From Flavivirga abyssicola (GTDB taxonomy: Bacteria > Bacteroidota > Bacteroidia > Flavobacteriales > Flavobacteriaceae): a stretch of 64,000 bases of DNA. Below the pieces are notes generated by a model. That model was not told the DNA's origin. It saw nothing but the letters and a program-made list of their open reading frames with translations, and ran no database searches. Position 1 is the stretch's first letter. Each line of letters opens with the position of its first letter. The stretch lies in NCBI RefSeq assembly GCF_030540775.2, contig NZ_CP141266.1:2901001-2965000 (forward strand), given 5' to 3'. Below are positions 31,182 to 40,552 of this stretch, one piece after another. A program made the translations under genes and the position numbers.

Positions 31182-32663
31182 TTAATAATCTGGGTTTTGG
31201 TCTATAATGTCACCATTTAAATCTATAGAGTTTAATGGTATAGGTAGTATAAATTTATTAGGATCTGTAGCAGTTGCTTTAACATCGGATACTTGGAATC
31301 CGGTTTCAAAACCATCCGCATAATCGTAACGAATTAAATCAAACCATGTCTCACCATATTCTGTTGCTAACTCCATGGCTTTTTCAATTCTTACAGCTTC
31401 CAAAAATTGATTTAATGAAATTGATGCTGGATATGTTTCAAAACCGTCTCCTCCTGTTGTAGTAGCTCCAGATCTAACTCGAATAGCATTTAAGGCATTT
31501 AAAGCACCAGAGCTTACTGAATTTGTCGCTCTAGCATCAGATTCAGCGTAAATAAGATACATTTCAGCCATTCTTAAATAATATATAAAATCAAACCTTT
31601 GACCTAAAAATAGATTAGCATATTTACCATTTTTTCCTAAGAATCCGTTTACAGTAGAAATTCTAACACCATCGTATCTAATATCTTGTCCGTTTACGGA
31701 AATACTACCGTTAGTAGCCATATCTATATACTGACTATTTAATTTAAAAAAGAACCCCCAAAAAAGGTTTAAATCAGAAGATTCAGAGGCATCTTGATAG
31801 ATATCTAAAATAGCTTCAGAATTATCCAGAGTAGCAATACTACTATGATTGAATAGTTCATTAAATGTGGATGTAAGCGCAAAGTTACTTCCCGAATTAG
31901 TTATAACATCATTGGCTAATGCTGCAGCTTCAGCATAATCTCCTTTATACAATAATACTTTTGCTTTTAGAGCCTTTCCTAAGGTCTTGCTTACAAAATA
32001 TTTAGCTCTTAAATCTGGAGCATCACTAATAACATCATCTAAATCTGTAATTATAGCCTCATAGGTTTGGGCTACAGACTTTCTAGGAAACGCTTCATTT
32101 GATTTTGCTGGAGATAGACGAACATCTATACCATAAGTAGAGTTTATGTCATAAAATTGTCCCCATAGGCGTAATAAATCAAAATGAGCCATAGCTCTTA
32201 ACGCCTTTGCTTCGGCAACAATTTCTAAGCGTCTTCCTGGTTGGAAACCATCATCAGATAACTCTGAAACTTTTTCAATAATCCAATTAGCTCTATTTAT
32301 TTGTTGATAAAAGCTAGAGTATAAAGTTAGTAGGATACCACCTTCAACTAATGGGGAATTATTGCTAAAACCTAAGTTTTCTACTGGTGCAGTAGCATCA
32401 GAATTATTTGCGGCAGTAAAACTCATCATGGAAGGAATTAAAGGAGAGTAAACACGTCCACTTAAAAATCCTTGTGATTGCGTTGCAGAATAAGCTCCAG
32501 TCAAAGCTAATTCAGCAGATGCAGCATCTCTTATTGCAGTTTCGGCAGCTAGCCTAAACTTAGGCTCAAAATCATCTATATCATTTGCTAATTCGCAAGA
32601 GGTTAAGCATAATGTGATAACACTAAGAATGCTTGTACAAATTTTTATATTTAAAGTTTTCAT
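31182..32663 (-). CDS. SusD/RagB-family outer-membrane lipoprotein
   Basis: The 493-residue protein has a signal peptide and lipobox (CLTSC, Cys23), then the helical TPR-rich SusD fold. Typical segments are REAKALRAMAHFDLLRLWGQF-like text near residue 150 and the C-terminal MELATEYGETWFDLIRY with an ending NPDY. SusD proteins cap the SusC barrel and bind the substrate at the cell surface. The gene starts 11 bases after SusC, in the standard SusC-SusD order. The ligand is not evident. A neighbouring TlpA gene instead of glycosidases points away from a classical glycan locus. Confidence 0.93.
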   Translation of the reverse strand: MKTLNIKICTSILSVITLCLTSCELANDIDDFEPKFRLAAETAIRDAASAELALTGAYSATQSQGFLSGRVYSPLIPSMMSFTAANNSDATAPVENLGFSNNSPLVEGGILLTLYSSFYQQINRANWIIEKVSELSDDGFQPGRRLEIVAEAKALRAMAHFDLLRLWGQFYDINSTYGIDVRLSPAKSNEAFPRKSVAQTYEAIITDLDDVISDAPDLRAKYFVSKTLGKALKAKVLLYKGDYAEAAALANDVITNSGSNFALTSTFNELFNHSSIATLDNSEAILDIYQDASESSDLNLFWGFFFKLNSQYIDMATNGSISVNGQDIRYDGVRISTVNGFLGKNGKYANLFLGQRFDFIYYLRMAEMYLIYAESDARATNSVSSGALNALNAIRVRSGATTTGGDGFETYPASISLNQFLEAVRIEKAMELATEYGETWFDLIRYDYADGFETGFQVSDVKATATDPNKFILPIPLNSIDLNGDIIDQNPDY

Positions 32664-32674
32664 AGTTTATTTTT

Positions 32675-35600
32675 TTAAAAGCTTACGTTTAATCCTAATG
32701 TGAATGTTCTAAGTATTGGATACGAATTTCCTCGGTCGTCGGTTAAACCAGTAGTAAAATTACTTCTGTTTACACTCTCTGGATCTAGACCAGGATAGTC
32801 TGTAATAGTGAATAGGTTATTACCCGTTAATGTTAGGCTTAAATTTGATAGGCCTAATCGATTAATAAGCGTTTCGTTAAAGCTGTAACCAATTGAAGCA
32901 GAGCGTAACCTTATATACGAACCATCAACAATAGCAGAAGAAATTGCTGGGATTTGTGAGCCATTTTCTCTATTTCTGAAACGGGCATAAGCAGCATTAG
33001 TGTTTTCAGGAGTCCAAAAAAGATTGTCTAAAAACACAGGGCTGTTAGTTTGAAAAGATCTTCCGGTAATATCATATTGTAAAGGTTCTTGCCAATACCT
33101 TTCATTACCTTGAACATATTGAAAATTGAAAGAAGCATTCCAGTTTTTAAAGCTAAATTCATTATTCCACCCTCCAAAATAGTCTGGATTGATATCGCCT
33201 ATAACTTTTCGGTCTTGCTCTATTCCAACTCCAATATCACCACTTCCATCTACATCTTCAAAAATAAAATCACCTATTTGATTTAAGCGTGTATCATAAA
33301 CACCATTTGGTGCATTAGCATTTAAATCGTCTATTTGCTGTTGCGTTTCAGCTATACCTATAACATTTAAACCTCGAATGGAACCAATAGGGTAGCCTTC
33401 TATTATTCCTGGAGATAATCCATCATTAAGCGCATCAACATTGTTTTTAATAAATGATATATTGAAAGAAGAGTTCCATCTAAAGTCTTTACTTTGAATA
33501 ATATCTCCGCCTATGGTGATTTCCCAACCTTTGTTAGATACATCTGCAATGTTAGTATTTACAGTTGAAAAACCTGTTTCTGGTGTTGATTGACCTAAAA
33601 CGATTAAATCTGAGGTGAGTTTTTCAAAATAAATAACTTCAGCATTTAAACGGTTCTTGAATAGACCAAACTCTATTCCTAAATCTAATTGGTCTGTTTC
33701 TTCCCATCTTATATCTGGAGCTGGTAAAGCCAAAGGAGCAATACCATTAACACCGGCATAATCTGAGCCTCCAAAAGTAAGTGGGTTTAAATATGACGCA
33801 AAAGCAAAGGCTGGTAAATTATCAGCACCAGTACGTCCTAAACTCGCACGTAGTTTCAATTGACTTATAACCCTATTATTTTTTAAGAACTTTTCGTTAT
33901 GTACATTCCAAGCAACAGCAGCAGAAGGAAAGAAGCCATATTGGTTGTTTTCACCAAACTTAATTGAACCATCTCGTCTTGCTGTAAAGGTTAGTAAATA
34001 TTTGTCATCATAATTGTAATTTACACGGCCAAAAATAGAGTTTAATGCATTTTGAATGTTATTGCTATTAAGATCTAATACATCACCTGCAGATTTAATA
34101 TCAGTTAAAATATCATCATCTGGGAACCCGTAATACCTTTGGAATTCAAGATCTAAATTAGATTGATCCCAAGAAAGACCTGCAACAACATCTAGTGTAT
34201 GCTTTTTTGCAAAGGTTTTGTTGTAGCTTAACGTATTTGTAAATACTGAATTCCAAGAATCAGTTCTGTTTATGGATAAGTTGGCACTTTGGTCGGTTTG
34301 TCCTTCTCCTTCGGCATATCTAATAGCAGCTCTAGTAAATGAAGGTTGAAAATTACTTGTTTTATCGTTATTTACACCTATGCTTATTACAGACTTAAAC
34401 TTTAAGCCTTCAATTATTTCATATTCGCCATAGGCACTTGCTAAAAGGTTTTGAGATCTTGCTGTAATTACATTTTTAGCTTCATCATATAGTGGGTTTA
34501 AAAAGAATGTTGACGTATCAAAACTACCTCCAACAACTCTAAAATTTCCTGTAGGATTACCTATGTCATCTAAAACGCCTAAATCTGGTCTATAGGTAAT
34601 ACCTCTAGTTAGTGAGGAGATAGCATTTCTCTCGTTTCTAGTATTATTATAGCTAATATTAACTCCTACTTTTATTTTGTTATTTATTTGAGTGTCTATA
34701 TTAGAATTTAAAGAATATCTTTTTAGCTTGTGACCAATAATAACACCTTCTTGATTTGATGTGCTTGCAGAGAATAAATAATTAGTAGTCTTACTACCTC
34801 CAGATATTCCGATATTATGTTGTATCCAAAAAGCATCTTTATTTCTTAGTAAACTTTGCCAATCTGTGTCTTCAGTTCCAAAATAGTTGTCAGGGTTATT
34901 AAGAATAGTATTAATAGGTTCATCACTAGCTAATGAAGGGTCTAAAGCCACTGCAGCATTAGTATTTTCTATTATACGCGTTCTAAATTGACTTGCGTTT
35001 TGAGCTTCTCTTAACTCTGTTGGGTTTTGAATGGTACTATTTACAGAATAGGTAATTCTAGCCTTTTCATTTAAACGTCCTTTTTTAGTGGTTATTAAAA
35101 TAACACCGTTGGCAGCTCTAGAACCGTAAATTGCCGCAGAAGAGGCGTCTTTTAATACATCAATACGTTCAATATTAGAAGGGTTAATTGCTAATAAAGG
35201 GTTTTCTCTAGGCGCATTAGTGCCAAAATCATTGCCAGCAATTTGAGGATTAATTGTAATAGGAATCCCATCTACAACATACAAAGGTTGGTTGTCGCCA
35301 CCTAATTGGCTCAAACCACGAATGTGTACAAAACCTTCATCACCTAAACCACCACCACTGGCTCCAACAAGTACTCCCGATATTTTTCCAATAAGTGTTT
35401 GTTCTACAGATTGTGTTTGGATTTGGGCTATATCTTTACTATCCACTGAGCCAACAGAACCTGTTAAATCTTTCTTTTTGGTGGTTCCATAACCAACAAC
35501 TATAACTTCTTCTAGGTTACTAATTTCTTCCTCCAAGGTGAAATTTGCAACTGTTCTGCCGTTTAATTGTTCTTTTATGTTTTTAAAACCATACATTCTA

Positions 35601-36160
35601 ACAAATATGAATGGATTATCGTTACTCCCTGATTTATAAGTTAATTTGTACGATCCATCAAAATCTGTTGCTACACCTGTTCTGAAGAGGCTTTTTTCAT
35701 CTTCGTTTCCTATAGCGACTAATGCACCAGGTAGAGGCACTCCATTTTTATCAGTTACAATACCTGTAACTGTTTTTTCCTGTTGCACTACTTTAACTTG
35801 TTTAATGATAACAGTATTGTTTTTTGAAATATCAATTTTAAACTTCCCAGAAGACAGACTTTGCTCTAATAGTGTATTAGCGTTTATAATCCCTTTTTTA
35901 AGTAGAACCTTTGGAAAGTTTTTAAACATGTTCACTTGATAAATAAAGGTGTAATCTGTTTGACTCATAATCAGGTCAAAAACTTCATCGACAGTTACTT
36001 CTTGGCTTTTATCAATTTTAATTTTAGCGTTCTGAGACAAAATTGTATTAGGTGTGGCACTAAAAACGCTAAAGCACAATAAGAATATGAAAGTTCTCAT
36101 AATTGTTAATAGTAGTTTTTTTCTGGTGAAGAAGAAAACCTTGGTTAGTTTTAATTCCAT
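32675..36160 (-). CDS. SusC/RagA TonB-dependent transporter with STN domain
   Basis: The 1161-residue protein starts with a signal region (cleavage near TILSQ, about residue 43). An STN signalling domain (about 50-125), a carboxypeptidase-regulatory-like beta-sandwich (about 132-215), the plug starting near VVGYGTTKKKDLTGSV, and a 22-strand barrel ending LGLNVSF follow. STN domains contact FecR-type anti-sigma factors, and FecR and ECF sigma genes lie directly upstream, so substrate binding is probably signalled to transcription. An internal Met at codon 21 (MRTFIFLLC) is an alternative start giving a neater signal peptide. Substrate unknown. Confidence 0.93.
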   Translation of the reverse strand: MELKLTKVFFFTRKKLLLTIMRTFIFLLCFSVFSATPNTILSQNAKIKIDKSQEVTVDEVFDLIMSQTDYTFIYQVNMFKNFPKVLLKKGIINANTLLEQSLSSGKFKIDISKNNTVIIKQVKVVQQEKTVTGIVTDKNGVPLPGALVAIGNEDEKSLFRTGVATDFDGSYKLTYKSGSNDNPFIFVRMYGFKNIKEQLNGRTVANFTLEEEISNLEEVIVVGYGTTKKKDLTGSVGSVDSKDIAQIQTQSVEQTLIGKISGVLVGASGGGLGDEGFVHIRGLSQLGGDNQPLYVVDGIPITINPQIAGNDFGTNAPRENPLLAINPSNIERIDVLKDASSAAIYGSRAANGVILITTKKGRLNEKARITYSVNSTIQNPTELREAQNASQFRTRIIENTNAAVALDPSLASDEPINTILNNPDNYFGTEDTDWQSLLRNKDAFWIQHNIGISGGSKTTNYLFSASTSNQEGVIIGHKLKRYSLNSNIDTQINNKIKVGVNISYNNTRNERNAISSLTRGITYRPDLGVLDDIGNPTGNFRVVGGSFDTSTFFLNPLYDEAKNVITARSQNLLASAYGEYEIIEGLKFKSVISIGVNNDKTSNFQPSFTRAAIRYAEGEGQTDQSANLSINRTDSWNSVFTNTLSYNKTFAKKHTLDVVAGLSWDQSNLDLEFQRYYGFPDDDILTDIKSAGDVLDLNSNNIQNALNSIFGRVNYNYDDKYLLTFTARRDGSIKFGENNQYGFFPSAAVAWNVHNEKFLKNNRVISQLKLRASLGRTGADNLPAFAFASYLNPLTFGGSDYAGVNGIAPLALPAPDIRWEETDQLDLGIEFGLFKNRLNAEVIYFEKLTSDLIVLGQSTPETGFSTVNTNIADVSNKGWEITIGGDIIQSKDFRWNSSFNISFIKNNVDALNDGLSPGIIEGYPIGSIRGLNVIGIAETQQQIDDLNANAPNGVYDTRLNQIGDFIFEDVDGSGDIGVGIEQDRKVIGDINPDYFGGWNNEFSFKNWNASFNFQYVQGNERYWQEPLQYDITGRSFQTNSPVFLDNLFWTPENTNAAYARFRNRENGSQIPAISSAIVDGSYIRLRSASIGYSFNETLINRLGLSNLSLTLTGNNLFTITDYPGLDPESVNRSNFTTGLTDDRGNSYPILRTFTLGLNVSF

Positions 36161-36266
36161 AAATTTGTATGTTATTAGTTAGTTAAAACTTTTAATTAAT
36201 TAGTAATTTAAATAGGAGGGATGAAGCCTTATACTTTGGACGGTCTAAGCTTTGTTCCTCTTTTCT

Positions 36267-37412
36267 TTAATTTTTTAGTGTAATTGTAGTATTGTTTATG
36301 TCATAGGCATTTATAAAGTTTGTATTTTTAATTAGTATTAAGATTTCTTCTATATTTTGGTTTTTACTTAGAACACCTTTAAATTCAATTTGTTCTAATG
36401 ATTTATCTTCAAAAACGAAATCGACATCATACCATCTTGATAAAACTTTTGAGATATCTTTTAAGTTTTTGTTCTTGAAACTAAATAGCCCTCTCTTCCA
36501 AGCAATTTCCGAATAAGTATCTACTTGAATAATTTCAACTTTTTTGGTGTTAGTATTTAATATGGATTGTTGGCCTGGATTTAAGAAATTTTTATGTTGA
36601 TTGTTTGCTACAGTTACTTTTCCTTCAATTAATGTGGTATAGATGTAGGTTTCATCTTTATATGCTTTTATATTGAACTCTGTACCTAAAACTTCAACTT
36701 CTTGCCCTTGGTTAAGCACTTTAAAACGATCACCATTATGGTTTTCACTTGGTGATACATCAAAATACGCTTCTCCATATACTAATTCTACTGCTCTAGT
36801 TTCACCTTTAATAAAATTTACAGGATATTTTAGTTGAGATTCGGAGTTTAACCAAATTTGAGTACCATCGGCTAGTTTTATAAAATATTCACCACCTCTG
36901 GGTATCGTTAAGTAATTATAAGCAATTTCAGGTTTTGTGTTATTCGTATTTTTATAAACGATTTCTTTTCCATTACTAATAACATTTTCTGAAATATAAT
37001 CGTTTCCTTTCTCTAGTTCAATAGAAGTTCCATTTTCCAGAGTTAAAACAGCTTTATTGGTGCCTATTTTTATATTGTTATTTATGACGACTTTAGAGTC
37101 CGTTACACGATCTTTATTTTTTATGAAAAAATAACCTGCGGATAAAAATAGGAAGACTGCAGCTGCGTATTTAAATATACTTTTTCTATAGAAAGAAATA
37201 GTTTTGCTATCATCATTTTCAATTTGAGTTAGAACCTTATTGTAGGCGTCATCAATATTATTTTTTAGCGTAGCTAAATTCAAATCATGGTAATCTGAAA
37301 TGTAAGCTTCCAATTTAGATTGGTTTTTAGGATTACCTAACCAATCTTTAAGTTCCACTAGCTCTTTTTCTGTAATGGTATTAGTTAATAATTTTGTAAT
37401 ATGAGATTTCAT
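36267..37412 (-). CDS. FecR-family anti-sigma factor
   Basis: The 381-residue protein has an N-terminal cytoplasmic sigma-binding part, one transmembrane helix (about 82-102), the FecR domain (about 165-270) with RGGEYFIKLADGTQIWLNSESQLKYP, and a C-terminal DUF4974 domain (about 308-381). It should hold the divergent ECF sigma factor inactive until the STN domain of the SusC transporter signals substrate. It lies between the SusC gene (107 bases) and the divergent sigma gene at 37541. It is closely similar in pattern to the FecR of the second module (48725-49843), suggesting a shared origin. Confidence 0.92.
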   Translation of the reverse strand: MKSHITKLLTNTITEKELVELKDWLGNPKNQSKLEAYISDYHDLNLATLKNNIDDAYNKVLTQIENDDSKTISFYRKSIFKYAAAVFLFLSAGYFFIKNKDRVTDSKVVINNNIKIGTNKAVLTLENGTSIELEKGNDYISENVISNGKEIVYKNTNNTKPEIAYNYLTIPRGGEYFIKLADGTQIWLNSESQLKYPVNFIKGETRAVELVYGEAYFDVSPSENHNGDRFKVLNQGQEVEVLGTEFNIKAYKDETYIYTTLIEGKVTVANNQHKNFLNPGQQSILNTNTKKVEIIQVDTYSEIAWKRGLFSFKNKNLKDISKVLSRWYDVDFVFEDKSLEQIEFKGVLSKNQNIEEILILIKNTNFINAYDINNTTITLKN

Positions 37413-37540
37413 AATTTTTTACGAATATTCTTGAGGTTCTCTTATTTTAGTGTGCTTCTTTCATAGTATTGCTCTAAAATTTAAAAAAACCCCTAAAAAA
37501 TTTTAAATTTTTTTTAACCTTTGGATAAAATTTTATCTGT

Positions 37541-38107
37541 ATGAATGAAATTGATGCTGTTAAAGCATTCAAAAATGGCGATAAAAAAGCGTTCAAATAT
37601 TTGTTTGAGCTTTATTATGATAGATTGGTAGCATATATTGTTACCTATACTCATGATAAGATGAGTTCTGAAGATATTGTGCAGCAGGCATTTGTGAATT
37701 TATGGAAGGATAGAGGTAAATTAGATGAGATAAGATCTCCAAAGAATTACCTATATGCTATTGCTTATAACAGGTATATTGATAGTGTTACGAAAGAGAA
37801 AAGAAAAACTAAACTGTTTGATGTCGTTTATGAAAGAGCTTTAAGAGATAGAATAGAAGAGGATAGAGAGGTTTTAGATAAACGTATTGAAAAAATGAAT
37901 TCAATTATAAGTACTTTGCCACCACGTTGTCAAGAAATCCTTAAGATGAACAAGGTGCAGGGTTTTAGATATAAGGATATAGCAGAGACTTTAGGCATTT
38001 CAGTAAAAACGGTAGAAAGCCAAATGGGGATAGCCTTTAAAAAGATTCGAAAAGCTTTTGAAGACGACAAATTGATTTTATTGTTACTTAGAAATGTAAC
38101 TATGTGA
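37541..38107 (+). CDS. ECF RNA polymerase sigma factor (Bacteroidetes FecI-like)
   Basis: The 188-residue protein has sigma region 2 (about 10-80, EDIVQQAFVNLWKDR) and region 4 (about 125-178, LPPRCQEILKMNK and ISVKTVESQMGIAFKKIRK), without region 3. It is of the type encoded beside FecR and SusCD genes in Bacteroidetes. It is divergent from FecR, sharing a 128-base intergenic region, while the second module keeps its sigma gene on the same strand as FecR. It should direct transcription of the SusCD module, though no cognate promoter can be named from the sequence. Confidence 0.92.
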   Translation: MNEIDAVKAFKNGDKKAFKYLFELYYDRLVAYIVTYTHDKMSSEDIVQQAFVNLWKDRGKLDEIRSPKNYLYAIAYNRYIDSVTKEKRKTKLFDVVYERALRDRIEEDREVLDKRIEKMNSIISTLPPRCQEILKMNKVQGFRYKDIAETLGISVKTVESQMGIAFKKIRKAFEDDKLILLLLRNVTM

Positions 38108-38442
38108 TGACAGGTAGTTTTTCGAGAGGCCAGAATGGAAAACAATATTTTTCTATTACAATAATCCTTATAAAAAGGAGCTTATTTCGGGAAAAATAGT
38201 AGGTTCAACTATTGAGTTTATTTTACTGATAGATGATGATTTAAATAATAAAAAAAAGAGGACAACTTTTAGGAAGTTTAAAGCTATCCTCTCCTCGAAT
38301 GGAGTCCATCGAACCCATAAATACTATGTTTTGAAAAATTCTCTTGTTGTGATAATTTAATGATTTATAGAGATTAAGAGACTCTTTGGCCATTTTTAAG
38401 AAGTAAGTACCACATTTTTGCAGCGAATCTAATTTTAAACGT
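38108..38442 (-). pseudogene. decayed copy of the ssrA 3' end and its terminator (38246-38325) in an intergenic region
   Basis: The minus strand at about 38325-38246 reads GGGTTCGAT, GGACTCCA, then a hairpin GAGGATAGC...GTTGTCCTC and T8. This matches, with indels, the real tmRNA 3' end and terminator at 52065-52140. Shared blocks are AAAGAGGACAACTTT, TTTAAAG-TATCCTCTC and TGGAGTC followed by ATCGAAC. The T-stem 3' strand is lost, so it cannot work as tmRNA. Weaker similarity may extend left to about 38166. The rest of the 335-base gap shows no gene. One open frame across it has no start and is rejected. Confidence 0.6.
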
Positions 38443-39474
38443 TTATAAATCTAACTTATTTAATAATTTTGGTAACTTGGGGTCAGAAGGTCTTGGGGCA
38501 TCAGCTTTTATAACAATACCATTGGGATCTAACAGTATAAATCTTGGAATACTTCTTATAAGGAAATAATCAGTGAGAAGCTTATCTTCATTGCTGAATA
38601 ATTTAATTCCAGTTAGTTTTTTTTCTTTTACCATATTATACCACTTATTATAATCCTTCTTTTTATCTATGGATATACTAACAAATTCTATATTTTTATT
38701 ATGGTAAGCTTTTTCTATTCTTTTTAAACTTGGAAATTCTCCTATACATGGTAAACACCAAGTGGCCCAAAAATCGATATAGACATATTTGCCTTTTAAA
38801 TCATCTAAAGATGTTGTACTTGAGTCGTGGTTTTTATAATCTTCAAATTTTGGGGATGCTTTCCCTTCTAAAGCTTCTACAGTTTCTTTAAATTTATTTT
38901 TTGCTAAGTTTTGTTCACGTTTTTTATACTGGTAATCAAAAAATTTTTGATGTTCTTGAAAAATTTTCTCTTGATCGGCCAAAAATAATGAATCTTTAAT
39001 ATCTGTTTTTTTAAGTAACACTCTTAATTCTTCAATAATAGCATTGGATTTCTTTTCGTACTCTGGCTGTTCTAAAGCCATTAATTCATCGTAATCTACA
39101 CTCTCAATTTTAAGAGAAACTTCTTCTATAAAATTATTATGCTTAGCGCCTTTGCCATCAAATGTTATATCGAAAGCTGCTATCTTATTCTTTAAATTGA
39201 TTTTTAAATCGTACCCATTTTTTAAATACGTTCTAAAGGATCTATCTCCTTTATATATATCATAAAAGCCTTCTTTAACTTTAAGTGTGTCTAAAAATGT
39301 ACCATCTTCATCCAGAGTTATGAATTTACTGTTACCTTGAGTTCTCACGACTATCAAAGAGTCCATAATTGGATTTTCTACAATTCCTGAAAGTGTTACA
39401 TAGTCTATCTGCTGTTCTTTTTTACAGGATACAATTAATAATATAAGTGCTATTATGGATGTTGCTTTTTTCAT
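38443..39474 (-). CDS. TlpA-family thioredoxin-like lipoprotein (paralogue B)
   Basis: The 343-residue protein has a lipobox (IVSC, Cys17), an N-terminal DUF4369-like domain (about 25-110), a charged helical linker and a thioredoxin fold (about 205-343). The active site is WCLPC and the cis-Pro region is IRSIPRFILLDPNG. It is a tandem paralogue of the next gene, with the same length and the same ending pattern (PSDPKLPKLL against PSDNKLTQLI). The CLPC dipeptide differs from CGPC in the neighbour and would change redox potential, suggesting a split of roles. It is the last gene of the M16-TlpA-TlpA run. Confidence 0.87.
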   Translation of the reverse strand: MKKATSIIALILLIVSCKKEQQIDYVTLSGIVENPIMDSLIVVRTQGNSKFITLDEDGTFLDTLKVKEGFYDIYKGDRSFRTYLKNGYDLKINLKNKIAAFDITFDGKGAKHNNFIEEVSLKIESVDYDELMALEQPEYEKKSNAIIEELRVLLKKTDIKDSLFLADQEKIFQEHQKFFDYQYKKREQNLAKNKFKETVEALEGKASPKFEDYKNHDSSTTSLDDLKGKYVYIDFWATWCLPCIGEFPSLKRIEKAYHNKNIEFVSISIDKKKDYNKWYNMVKEKKLTGIKLFSNEDKLLTDYFLIRSIPRFILLDPNGIVIKADAPRPSDPKLPKLLNKLDL

Positions 39475-39513
39475 AATTTTAGTTTGTTATTCATTAATTT
39501 TAAGATTAATAAA

Positions 39514-40545
39514 TTAGATGTCTAATCCATCAATTAATTGTGTTAATTTGTTATCTGAAGGTTTAGGAGCATTGGCATCAATAATAGTTCCATTTGGGTC
39601 TATTAAAATGAATCTTGGTATACTGGTTATACCGTATTCTTTTTTGAAAGACTCATCTCCTTTTGCGTATAATTGTATTCCAGTAAGCCCTTTTTCTTTC
39701 ACCATCTTTTTCCATTTATCATAATCAGACAGTTTATCTGTAGAGATACTTATAAAAACTATATTTTTACCATGATATTTTTTTTCTATTTTTTCTAAAT
39801 AAGGAATTTGCTGTATGCAAGGACCACACCAAGTAGCCCAAAGATCTATAAAGACATATTTACCCTTAAAATCATCCAAAGAGTTGGTTCCGCCTGCATA
39901 ATTTTCATAGTTTACAAATTTTGGCGATGGTTTACCTTTCATATTAGAAGATAATTGTTTGCCATTATAAAGTTTTTTAATATAATTTAACCTTTTTTTG
40001 AATTTTGTAGTCTCTTTTTTTATTAGAAATGAGTCTATATTGGGGGTGTTTTTTAAGAGGTTTTCTAAATCTTGAAAACGAATCATTACCTCTTTTTCAA
40101 AATCGGTATTATTTAAAACAAATAATTCTTCTAACTTCTTGTTTAAAGCAAATCCGTTACGATTTTCCATTTCAGCAACTTTTACTAAATAATTGTTTGC
40201 TTCTTCACCTATACCCTTATGTTTAATTGATGTCTTATAATTTTCTGCATCTACAGTTGTTTTTAAATGATACCCATTTTTTAAATATATGAAGGGTAAA
40301 TCTTTAAGATTGCTTCCATCAAATAATGCATGAAGTCCAGGTTCAACTTTTAACGTATCGGAATACTCTCCTTTGTCATTTACTTTAATAGTTTTAATGC
40401 CTCCTTTTCTAAGGTCTAAAACCACTATGGAGTCAGCTTTTTGATTAGTAATAGTTCCTGAAAGTGTAACATATGTTTTGGGGTTTTGTTTATTACAACT
40501 AAGCAATAATAAAACAGTAATTAATGGGTATATTATTTTTCTCAT
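39514..40545 (-). CDS. TlpA-family thioredoxin-like lipoprotein (paralogue A)
   Basis: The 343-residue protein has a lipobox (LLSC, Cys17), a DUF4369-like N-terminal domain, a helical middle part and a thioredoxin fold (about 205-343) with the canonical WCGPC site in LWATWCGPCIQQIPYL and the cis-Pro stretch ITSIPRFILIDPNG. It would reduce disulfides at the periplasmic side of a membrane. It starts seven bases after the M16 protease stop and precedes its paralogue by 39 bases, so the three genes form one transcript. Pairing with a protease suggests it unfolds disulfide-bonded peptides before cleavage; this is inference. Confidence 0.87.
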   Translation of the reverse strand: MRKIIYPLITVLLLLSCNKQNPKTYVTLSGTITNQKADSIVVLDLRKGGIKTIKVNDKGEYSDTLKVEPGLHALFDGSNLKDLPFIYLKNGYHLKTTVDAENYKTSIKHKGIGEEANNYLVKVAEMENRNGFALNKKLEELFVLNNTDFEKEVMIRFQDLENLLKNTPNIDSFLIKKETTKFKKRLNYIKKLYNGKQLSSNMKGKPSPKFVNYENYAGGTNSLDDFKGKYVFIDLWATWCGPCIQQIPYLEKIEKKYHGKNIVFISISTDKLSDYDKWKKMVKEKGLTGIQLYAKGDESFKKEYGITSIPRFILIDPNGTIIDANAPKPSDNKLTQLIDGLDI

Positions 40546-40552
40546 AATAAGC

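Noticed and set aside
38166-38391. Open frame through the ssrA remnant (includes KELISGKIVGSTIEFI)
   Set aside because: No start codon or homologue recognised; it spans the terminator-like hairpin and the tRNA-like remnant, so it is most likely chance in AT-rich DNA.
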